A DNA stretch of 64,000 nt. It comes from G965218495 sp965218495 (lineage in GTDB: Bacteria; Bacteroidota; Rhodothermia; Rhodothermales; Bin80). Numbering within the stretch: position 1 is the first letter of the stretch; every line of letters starts with the position of its first letter. The notes below the pieces were generated by a model that ran no database searches, was not told where the DNA came from, and saw only the letters and a list, made by a program, of their open reading frames with translations. A program made the translations under genes and the position numbers. The stretch is from NCBI GenBank assembly GCA_965218495.1, contig OZ244626.1, forward strand, positions 124,001 through 188,000. Reading direction: 5' to 3'. Below are positions 44,706 through 52,363 of this stretch, piece by piece.

Positions 44706-45583
44706 GTGTGCTGGGCAGCGCCCAGATCAGGTGGGTTCAAATCCCACTGGCGCCCGGATAGGGGGTGCCATATCCAAAGACGGGGGTAATGCCTCGTCGG
44801 CCGGGATGTACCGATAAGCAAAGGTCTAAACGGGCACCGAGTTGGAAACGACGGAAACAGCCAAGACAGGCGCTAAGTCGGGACATTGTCGCGAGACAAC
44901 CGGAGGGCAGGGTGTCCACCGCGAGGTGGAATCTGAAGGGCTTGCGGAGCAGTACCGGGCCGTAGTCAAGGGGGCGACCCCACGGACGAATCGGTCGGCC
45001 AAAGACGGGGCAAGGTCGAGCCGGCTGTATTTCGGCGAAGGCGTTCTTATCCACCCGTCGAACCAAGGTGTGTGCGAACGGCACGGTACGGAAGATCTGG
45101 ACGTAACCCCAGGAGGGCTCGTCACGTTCCCGGGTGGCACCGGGATAACAGCCCCTATAACCCGAAAGGGGAAGTGGGAACGGATGCGTGGCGAGTCGTC
45201 GGACGACTGCATAGTACCACAAGCCCGTCGAAAGTCGGGTGACCGCGCAAGCGGCGGCCGGGTGGGTCGGGGAAGGCAGTCGGCAAAGGTGGTTTGGAAT
45301 GGAGAGATTGCGATCAGCGAGTAAAGTCGATGAGGTGGAACAGTTCCTTTAGTGAAAGACCCGTACATCATCGGCTGAGGAGACTGTCGCATTGGGCACA
45401 ATCCAACAGGGGAGAGGAAGGTCTACACCACAGTGGAGTACGGCCATGTACGATTGATTCCACTGAAACCTTCCTTGAACCCTCGACGAGACACCTTTGT
45501 GAAAGCGGCTTACGGGAAAACCGTACGAGCCGTTTGAGCGGCGGACGGAGGTTAGCCCTTCGGGGCGCCTCCTCCGACCCGAC
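44706..45583 (+). ncRNA. Inner group II intron, copy 2 (878 nt, no ORF)
   Basis: Exact tandem repeat of copy 1 with no base between them. I count four substitutions over 878 nt (for example ACGG to ACGA in the middle and CTCCAC to CTCGAC near the end). Domain V at 45503-45535. Its direct 5' flank is the 3' end of copy 1 (ACCCGAC), which does not pair with the candidate EBS1. Copy 2 therefore could not have used a normal exon site here unless copy 1 is removed first. Confidence 0.85.
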
Positions 45584-45857
45584 AGCTATGAAGCCGGCGA
45601 ACAAAGCGGGGGTGCCCTCGTGGCGGAGTCAGTGGAGCGAAGCGTCGCACCCAAGGGGAAATCGTGAAGTTTCACACGTACCGGACACAGCGTCGGATAC
45701 TGCGTGTCACAGGGGACGGATCGGTTACGGCTGCGGGTCGGTTTGCCGACCTGCTAACGTCATGCGCGACGGCGCGACCCAAGGGAGGAGCCGGATGCGT
45801 TAACGCGCACGTCCGGATCTGTGCGGGGCCCCCGGGAAATCCGGGGGCTACCGCGAT

Positions 45858-46195
45858 GTTTGGAGGATACGCTGACACTTCACCGGTTGGGGGTGCGGAA
45901 CCAGGCTGTCAGAGACAGTCTGAAGACGACGAACATCATCGAGAACCTCAACAGCATTATTGCGAACCGATCACGGAACGTGAAGCGCTGGAGATCATCG
46001 GGGATGCGTCAGCGCTGGTGCGGGGCGATATTCATGCAGTACGAGTCGAATCTGAAGCCGATACGCCGGGAGGACATGAAGGAGCTGACCAAGGTCCTGA
46101 GCACCTCCGGGGGTCGATGGGTTAGTGGGGATTCGGTCTGCCAGCCCCAAAGGGCTGCAAAGGCAACACCTGGCGCTGGATGCCGCGCGCAGTAG
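45858..46195 (+). CDS. IS256-family transposase, 3' exon
   Basis: Begins GTTTGGAGGATACGC, giving G-LEDTLTLHRLGV after splicing, then SLKTTNIIENLNSIIANRS and RNVKRWRSSGMRQRW, the C-terminal block of IS256 transposases with the third catalytic residue (Glu351 counted from the 5' exon). Stop at 46195. DDE spacing 179/239/351 resembles IS256. It has no start of its own; the upstream frame open to 45821 is intron sequence. Confidence 0.92.
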
Positions 46196-46615
46196 CGCGC
46201 TGCTGACGCTGGCATAACGCAAAACCCGCAGCTGTCTGGACGCTCTGAGGCGTTGCACCCTGCCAAGATCGCCGCTTACGCGTGCAATCAGAGGATACCT
46301 GCGGGATATCATGCCCGGAAAGTCACTCCACGAGCCTGCCTACGCCCGAAAATCCGCGTGTGAGCACGCAATTGGGCCCACACAGGCATGCACCGCCCCA
46401 TTTGCACCCATACAATCGGCCCAAAGCGCAATCCATTGCCAAAAGATACCTACTTGAGGGCCCATCTCGGCAGAAGCCGCCGAAACCCAACTTAATTTTG
46501 TGCAATCCCGTCAATAGTGTGCTGACGTCGCCTTCGGTCCAGAATAGCCAGTTGCCGATGCTGTCGCCTACAATGGGGGCCGGCCGAGTCGGCAGCCTGC
46601 AATACTCTAAGAATT
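46196..46615. other. IS256 right end and short spacer
   Basis: 46196-46509 is the non-coding right end of the IS256-family element; 46510-46615 is a spacer before the ISNCY inverted repeat. No gene seen. Confidence 0.5.
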
Positions 46616-48517
46616 GATTGCCCGAAAAAGGCCTATCGGGAGCAACATGCGGGCAGATTGTGGGTGGGCGGTAGGCCTGTAGTCGCGGTCAGGGGTGTGC
46701 GCAAGGCGCGCAGCCCCGAATATGAGTGGATTCGGCACAAATCCGTGGCCTTCAGCCAGCTTTTCATGCCATTGCACTACAAAGAGGATATAGGTTTGCG
46801 CTCTCCCCATTGCAAGGAGTCTGGCTTGCTCCGGTGGCGGCGCTGGTAGGGCCCTACTGCGCCCTACTGCGTGCCTGGTGCCACTTTCGTCGGCGCGCTT
46901 CCTTCTGCTTCAGAACCTGACCTATGCGGTGCACATTGGTGGCCACCACTACCAGTGCCAGCGTCCTGTCGAAGCCGGTCTTGCCATGGGTGCGCACTAG
47001 TGACATGCCCCGGTGATGGAGGTTATTGATCGCCGACTCTATGGCCGGGTGTTGACGCCGGGCTGCCACGAAGTCCGGATGGGTCTCCCGTTCGCGGTCC
47101 GCTTTACGGTGCCGCCCCTTTCGGGGCATCACGTTCAGGTCCAACAACTTGTCAAGCTGCTCGCGATTCTCTGGTGTGTAAAACCCCTTGTCCATGCTGC
47201 ATGATGCCAGCGCCGGATAGCGCCGCTTCGCCTCTGCAAGGAATGGTACGATCATGTCCTGGTCGCCACCTTCGTGTTGCACGTAGTGGCGCAGAATGAA
47301 TTGGTGCTGATCCTCCAGCACGCACACCGGTACCCCCAACTCTGCCATCACGCCCGCCTTCCCTTTGTCGATCCAGCGCGTGTGGGGCTCATGCACGGAG
47401 AAGAGCTTCTGGCCGTGCGGAATCTTCTCGCCCTGGATCAAACGGCGCGACACCTGGTCTATCAGCTGCTCTCCAGTCCGCAAATACCACGACACTTCCG
47501 CGCTTTCAACATCGTTTTGCCTCAATATCGCTTGCGTAGCCGCTGCCTTCGACACGATAGTGCGGCAAAGTGCCAGGTAGTTTGCCACTTTCGACGTACT
47601 ACGCCACTGCCGGGAAGTGCGCACGCGATAAAAGGCGCGCTCCATTTTCTTGATCCAGGCCTGCGACTTGCGCCAGCCCGCTATCGCATGCTGTTGGCAA
47701 AGACGCGCCAGCTTCCTGATCAGACGGCGCAGCGCATCCCACAGCAAACGGACATCGGTGGGCCACTCCACATGGGTCTTCGCAACCGCTGAGTCGGCCC
47801 GGCAGTGAAGCGGATCCGATGACCTGTGCTTCAACAGCTGATGCCCACGGGCCACCACCACCGCATTGATCTGCTGCAGCGTCTCCTCGGTAAGCAGACG
47901 CACGTTGTCAATAACGGTCTGCAGGCGATACTGGTGCTTATCTCCAAAATCTGCATGCCCCAGCATCTGGCGCAACGCCGTGTGAAAGTTCGCCAATTCC
48001 ACCAGACGGTCGAAGTCGCAGTCGAGCGCCTTCTGCAGCGTGCCCAGCACGAAGATCCGCCACAGACACAGCCCGGGGCGACCACGCCGCAAATTGACCT
48101 TCGCGCCTAACTGCTCCCGCAGAATCGCGAACACCCGCTCGCGTGTCGCACGGTGCGTGAAGATGTCCTGCAGTCCACGCAGTACGGCCGGAATATCGTC
48201 TCTGGACCGAGCGTCAAAGCTGATCTCTCCAATGGGCGTGTGCCCAAGCTCAAACTGTGGCTCGAAGATCGCGCGCATGGCAGTAAATCGGGCGAATGTT
48301 GGGGCAGAAGCACTAATCACGCCAATAACGGTACTAAGATCGGACAATGAAGCAACATTCGCCAAAACAACGTGCAACAGGAGTTGGGGCGATTGCCCTG
48401 AAAACAGCCGCTCGGGGCGCTATAATGCCCGATTTCTTGCCGTTCTCACCCGTACATCTACCTTATACGCTCAAAACTACTGATCTGCAGAGCCCTTCAC
48501 GTATTTTTCGGGCAATC
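46616..48517 (-). mobile_element. ISNCY-family insertion sequence
   Basis: A perfect 14-bp inverted repeat, GATTGCCCGAAAAA at 46616-46629 and TTTTTCGGGCAATC at 48504-48517, encloses one transposase gene. Total 1902 bp. No exact target duplication visible. About 240 bp of non-coding sequence lies between the left repeat and the transposase stop. Confidence 0.8.
46854..48278 (-). CDS. ISNCY-family transposase
   Basis: 474 residues from the ATG at 48278 (MRAIFEPQFELGHTPIGEIS); the frame is open to 48377. Recognisable ISNCY features: LRRGRPGLCLWRIFVLGTLQ, DPLHCRADSAVAKTHVEWPT (first catalytic Asp), FSVHEPHTRWIDKGKAGV, CSMDKGFYTPENREQL (second Asp) and a late AIESAINNLHHRGMSL (Glu). The frame is intact and flanked by perfect inverted repeats, so the element may be active. 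Confidence 0.9.
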   Translation of the reverse strand: MRAIFEPQFELGHTPIGEISFDARSRDDIPAVLRGLQDIFTHRATRERVFAILREQLGAKVNLRRGRPGLCLWRIFVLGTLQKALDCDFDRLVELANFHTALRQMLGHADFGDKHQYRLQTVIDNVRLLTEETLQQINAVVVARGHQLLKHRSSDPLHCRADSAVAKTHVEWPTDVRLLWDALRRLIRKLARLCQQHAIAGWRKSQAWIKKMERAFYRVRTSRQWRSTSKVANYLALCRTIVSKAAATQAILRQNDVESAEVSWYLRTGEQLIDQVSRRLIQGEKIPHGQKLFSVHEPHTRWIDKGKAGVMAELGVPVCVLEDQHQFILRHYVQHEGGDQDMIVPFLAEAKRRYPALASCSMDKGFYTPENREQLDKLLDLNVMPRKGRHRKADRERETHPDFVAARRQHPAIESAINNLHHRGMSLVRTHGKTGFDRTLALVVVATNVHRIGQVLKQKEARRRKWHQARSRAQ

Positions 48518-49233
48518 ACTAAGTAGATCTGGGCCGTACCAAGTTGCCTGGGCACGTGCGGATCATAGATATTAGCATGGGTCAGAGCACAGAACAGAAG
48601 CGCAAGGCACTGGTACTGCGCGGCACTGGGAGTGTGACGCTGGAGAAGGTGCGCAATTGGGAGCTCGCGAATAAACGTCCGATGGACAAATTCGGAGGAC
48701 GACCTCCGCGGGTGCGCAGGCATGGCAAAGCGCACAGCCACTTATATTCGGCGTGCTGGCGCTGGCGGCAGGCCAGTTGCTGCGCCAAGTGCTCTGAGCA
48801 CACTCGTCGCTTTCGAGTTGAAGCAGGCGTCGCGTCCGCTAACAGGGTGAGATGTGGCCGGTCGCGGCTTGCCCCACGAGCTAGAGCTGCAGTCCAGTTG
48901 CATATCTCTGAAGGCTGTTTGTCAACATAGGCGAATCGATCCGAGGGTCCCATTTTGGAACATACTGCCGCCGCAAATCTAGAATCGCCACCATTATTAC
49001 AAATCTGACTGCAATACTCTTCACAGGAATACCGGGACGTAATCACTGTCGATGAACGCAAGGTTGGTCAAGGACCGACGGCGGACGACGTCTCCGAGAG
49101 CATTACCACGCAATTGAGTGACTGGCTGACTTGTTCGGCCATGCGGGGGCGGATGCGCAGAGTACTGGTATTGCGATAGAACCGGTGGACTTCACACCGA
49201 GGCACCGGGTGGACACGCCACCATAGAAACCAC
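48518..49233. other. 0.7-kb stretch, nothing recognised
   Basis: A 128-codon frame at 48544-48930 (MPGHVRIIDISMGQSTEQKR start) is the longest; it becomes Arg/Cys-rich and shows no motif. Likely decayed sequence between the IS elements and glpX; the glpX promoter should lie at its right end. Confidence 0.45.
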
Positions 49234-49241
49234 AAGGAGGA
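49234..49241 (+). promoter_or_regulatory. Strong Shine-Dalgarno deciding the glpX start
   Basis: AAGGAGGA, six bases before the TTG at 49248, fixes this TTG as start although no ATG is nearby. Confidence 0.85.
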
Positions 49242-49247
49242 GACACA

Positions 49248-50228
49248 TTGGTTAATTCTCAAGATTTGGCGCACGATTTTCTAGGTGTCGTCGAGCACGT
49301 GGCGATTGCCGCCGCACACACTATAGGCCGCGGCGACCGGTTTCATTCCGATCATGTCGCCGTGGCGGAGATGCGGACCCGACTAGAAAACGTACCGATC
49401 GACGGGCGGATTGTGATTGGAGAGGGCGAGCGAGACTTGGCGCCGATGCTACACGTCGGCGAGTGCGTTGGCCGTGGCGGGAGCGAGTTTCCGAAGATTG
49501 ACATTGCCGTCGATCCGCTTGAGGGGACCAACCTGTGTGCTATGGGCGCACCGCGGGCCATTTCCGTGTTGGCTGCGTCCGAGCGTGGCGGCTTGCTTCA
49601 GGCGCCAGACATCTATATGCAGAAGCTGGTGGTGGGGCCGCAGTCGAAGGGCGCTGTTTGTCTGGATGCGCCCGTGAGAGACAACTTGCGGGAAATTGCC
49701 AGGTGTCTTAGCCGAGACATGTCGGAGGTCGTGGTCGCAGTGCTCGACCGCAAGCGACATGAACCTCTTATCGCGGACATCCGTGCCGCTGGCGCACGAA
49801 TTCGACTAATTGGCGATGGCGACCTGACTGCGGGCATTGGGGCGGCAGTGGCCGATAGCGGCATCCATGCCGCTATGGGCATCGGCGGTGCACCGGAGGG
49901 AGTGCTAACAGCAGCAGCAATGCGCTGTCTCGGCGGAGAGATCTACGGGCGGCTGGTCATCGATACGCCAGAGATAGCGGCCCGAGCACGGACCTTGGGA
50001 ATCGACAATCCGCAGAGAGTCTATACTTCATCGGATCTCGCATCTGGAAAGCAGATCCTTTTTGCCGCGACCGGCGTGACTGATGGCATTTTCATGGAGG
50101 GGGTGCGTTTCTTTGGCGAAGGATGTCGAACAAGCTCGATCGTCATGCAGCTAGATCCGCATCTCGTCCGGTTCATCGACACGATGCACATTTCCGCGCG
50201 GCCCCTGCGGCGAGGGCTTCACTTCTGA
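49248..50228 (+). CDS. glpX: Class II fructose-1,6-bisphosphatase
   Basis: 326 codons with a TTG start. GlpX signatures: IDGRIVIGEGERDLAPML (metal site), DPLEGTNL (substrate/metal motif), and GIGGAPEGVLTAAAMRCLGG. It hydrolyses fructose-1,6-bisphosphate to fructose-6-phosphate in gluconeogenesis; some homologues act on sedoheptulose bisphosphate. Length is the usual for the family. It stands alone, with IS elements on its left and the SusCD genes convergent on its right. In GlpX the metal motif is usually GEGE.DEAPML; here it is GEGERDLAPML, a small change. Confidence 0.92.
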   Translation: MVNSQDLAHDFLGVVEHVAIAAAHTIGRGDRFHSDHVAVAEMRTRLENVPIDGRIVIGEGERDLAPMLHVGECVGRGGSEFPKIDIAVDPLEGTNLCAMGAPRAISVLAASERGGLLQAPDIYMQKLVVGPQSKGAVCLDAPVRDNLREIARCLSRDMSEVVVAVLDRKRHEPLIADIRAAGARIRLIGDGDLTAGIGAAVADSGIHAAMGIGGAPEGVLTAAAMRCLGGEIYGRLVIDTPEIAARARTLGIDNPQRVYTSSDLASGKQILFAATGVTDGIFMEGVRFFGEGCRTSSIVMQLDPHLVRFIDTMHISARPLRRGLHF

Positions 50229-50605
50229 CATTTTCGGCAGAAAGCGTCCGTAGTAGGCGTAGAGTTGGGGTCTAGCACGTCGTTACTTAGATTTTGTAGC
50301 GGGCAGGGCGTCTTGCTCGACGTTAGCTCGCAGGCCGATGCCATTTGCCTGATGCTACCCACTGCCATGCAAAGCAACAAGTGATATCGTTGGCGGCAAC
50401 GCTCGTCACTCCTAATGAACCCAGCACCAACAGACCCGGAAAAGTGTTCGAATTCACTCGAGTCGAGTGTACGGAATCGCCCGCAATGAGTGTTCGATTA
50501 CGTCAAAATAGCAGCGCGCAGGCGGGCAACGAAATCAGCTGCACACTCTGCGCGACAGTAGTGCAGCCATAAGCACCTGGCGTCGCCCTTCTAAACGCTG
50601 GCCAC
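50229..50605. other. Intergenic, nothing recognised
   Basis: 377 bp between glpX and the SusD terminator; no gene or clear glpX terminator seen. Confidence 0.45.
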
Positions 50606-50640
50606 AAAAAGCACGGCCCGCACCTCTCGGTGCGGGCCGG
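50606..50640 (-). terminator. Rho-independent terminator of the SusCD transcript
   Basis: Minus strand: a 10-12 bp stem CGGCCCGCACC/GGTGCGGGCCG with loop GAGA, then GTGCTTTTTG. It lies 26 bp after the SusD stop. Confidence 0.88.
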
Positions 50641-50665
50641 TTAACATACTAACATACCTTACGGG

Positions 50666-52330
50666 CTAGTACCCCGGGTTTTGGACCAGTTTGGAATTGG
50701 CCTGTAGCTGCTGCGTCGGTATGGGCGCCACGTTACGAAATGCGGGCGAGACATCTTTGAATTGCCAAGGATCGTTGTAGCGCGTCTCGCCGCCCTCGAC
50801 CCCAGCAAAGCGAATGAGATCCTGCCTGCGGGCATGCTCCCAGAAGAGCTCCCGACCCCGCTCACCCAGAATCTTGTCTGCATCCAACTCGGTAAAGCCG
50901 TCCACACCGGCGCGTACACGAATCTGGTTTACCAGTGCCAGCGCCTCCGATGAGCTCGGGTTCATCCGCCAGAGGGCCTCTGCCTTAAGCAGGAGCACGT
51001 CGGCATACCGGAAGATCACATAGTCGTTGCTCAAGCTACTACCTATGCCATGTTCGAATTCGTACTTGCCGATACGCGCGCCGCACTGCCGACATGCGAC
51101 GGCTTGCAGATCGTTAATCGCTGGAGTGAACGTGAGCGGGGGACCGTTCAGGTCAAAGTCGGAATAGATGCCGGTATCCGTGATTCGCTCGCCTGCTGCA
51201 GTGTATTGTGGGCCTACGATAAAGTTGCCCAGCCGATCATCCATCGTTCCCTGGACACGCTCCAGCCCCGCATCGTCGGCAGTGGGGTTTACGCCCCACA
51301 CCTCACCCTGCGGGCCGGGATTCTGGGCCGGATCGATGACTGACTCGTACAGCCTCTGCGTAGCAGACCACCCGTTCCATGGCTGATTGCTGAAGTTGTA
51401 CGTATTCTGACTTCCGTAGTGCAACGTCATGACGTGCAGGTTGAAACCAGTCAGGAAGACCTTGTCAAACGGCACGACGAAGATGTTTTCCGGAGAACCC
51501 TCATTGGCCGTCACGAAGTTGTCGTGGTATTTGCCCGCTAGGGTATAGTTGCCGGAATTGATGATGGCGTCCAGGTGTGTGAGCGCGTCGCTCCAGCGAG
51601 GCGTGCCCGTGTATACTTCGGCGTTCATATAGAGCTTTGCCAGCGTATGGTGCGCTACCCACTGATTCATGCGCGCATAAGTGCCGCTTGCGTCCGCGCT
51701 TAGGTTGCCCACGTTGTTTATTAGCTCGGATTCGACAAAGTCAAAGACTGCCTGGCGCCCTTGCTGAAAGTCCGAAGACGGCTGAGACGGCGCTTCCGTA
51801 GCTGTGAAGTCCGTCACAATGGGGACGTTGCCAAACGCATCCAACAGCCAGTAGTAGTAGAAGGCCCGCATGGCGATGAGCTCCGAAATAAATGGCTCTG
51901 CGGCCGCCTGCGTGGTGGCGCCGTCCTGGACAGCGGCTTCAAACTGGAATGTCAGACGGTTGGAGTTGTTAACGCCATTAAAATGGTCTCGCCAGAAGCC
52001 TCTAAACGTCCCTTCGTCCGGCGTCCACTGGTGGCTGTTGGTCCGATACCAGAAGCCGCCTTCCGACCAGTCTTGTCCCCGCGCAGGGACGATGATTTCG
52101 TCGCTGGTAGCTTCATTGAACTGTGATGGACTGCCACCACCACCACGACTCCGGAGTGCACTATAGGCATCCCCCATGGCCGAGATGAATTGCTCATCCG
52201 TCTGGAAAAAGTTCTCGGCAGTCACCTGGCTGTCGACAGGCTCCGAGAGGTCCGTGCACGCTGCCGCAAAGGCCATCAAGAGACCAGCCAGAGCCCACGT
52301 GCAAATTGAGAAGAGATTGTTTTGTTCCAC
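50666..52330 (-). CDS. SusD/RagB-family outer-membrane nutrient-binding lipoprotein
   Basis: 554 codons. The lipobox is FAAAC (Cys25). SusD features: the TPR-like helical core (FISELIAMRAFYYYWLLDAF, WVAHHTLAKLYMNAEVYTGT), and the C-terminal FRYADVLLLKAEALWRM and RGRELFWEHARRQDLIRF motifs. Caps the SusC channel on the cell surface and binds glycan or peptide ligand. It starts 34 bp after the susC stop and ends at a strong terminator, so susC-susD form one unit. No sugar specificity can be read from the sequence. Confidence 0.94.
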   Translation of the reverse strand: MEQNNLFSICTWALAGLLMAFAAACTDLSEPVDSQVTAENFFQTDEQFISAMGDAYSALRSRGGGGSPSQFNEATSDEIIVPARGQDWSEGGFWYRTNSHQWTPDEGTFRGFWRDHFNGVNNSNRLTFQFEAAVQDGATTQAAAEPFISELIAMRAFYYYWLLDAFGNVPIVTDFTATEAPSQPSSDFQQGRQAVFDFVESELINNVGNLSADASGTYARMNQWVAHHTLAKLYMNAEVYTGTPRWSDALTHLDAIINSGNYTLAGKYHDNFVTANEGSPENIFVVPFDKVFLTGFNLHVMTLHYGSQNTYNFSNQPWNGWSATQRLYESVIDPAQNPGPQGEVWGVNPTADDAGLERVQGTMDDRLGNFIVGPQYTAAGERITDTGIYSDFDLNGPPLTFTPAINDLQAVACRQCGARIGKYEFEHGIGSSLSNDYVIFRYADVLLLKAEALWRMNPSSSEALALVNQIRVRAGVDGFTELDADKILGERGRELFWEHARRQDLIRFAGVEGGETRYNDPWQFKDVSPAFRNVAPIPTQQLQANSKLVQNPGY

Positions 52331-52363
52331 GGTACTGTCCTCCGCGTAGGTTGGTCGTAAGGG

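Larger units (their letters stand above)
43434..45857 (+). ncRNA. Outer ORF-less group II intron (668 nt core) carrying two inner introns
   Basis: The 5' end GTGCGCC fits the GUGYG consensus. The 3' end has a canonical 34-nt domain V at 45788-45821 (GAGCCGGATGCG, loop TTAA, then CGCGCACGTCCGGATCTG). It is followed by a domain VI hairpin (GCGGGGCCCCCGG/CCGGGGGCTACCGC, bulged A) and ends in AT. Removal joins codon 323 as G+GT and restores the transposase frame. Take away the two inner 878-bp introns and 668 nt remain, the size of a ribozyme without an encoded protein. Candidate EBS1 TTTCCTCT (43616-43623) can pair with exon GGAGGAGG, using G-U pairs. No reverse transcriptase or maturase frame exists inside. 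Confidence 0.88.
41422..46509 (+). mobile_element. IS256-family element with two genes, invaded by group II introns
   Basis: Inverted ends: GGGATTGCACATTTTCAAGTT at 41422 and its complement-like AACTTAATTTTGTGCAATCC ending at 46509 (outermost 11 bp perfect, more with mismatches). Between them are two overlapping mutator-type genes. Length without the 2424-bp intron insertion is 2664 bp, long for IS256 elements because of the extra gene. No convincing target-site duplication is visible at the flanks. Ends were found by eye. Confidence 0.7.

Noticed and set aside
43859..45324. Paired reading frames of 66-191 codons repeated twice on both strands
   Set aside because: They are translations of the 878-nt intron RNA repeat; no protein family features and no start signals.
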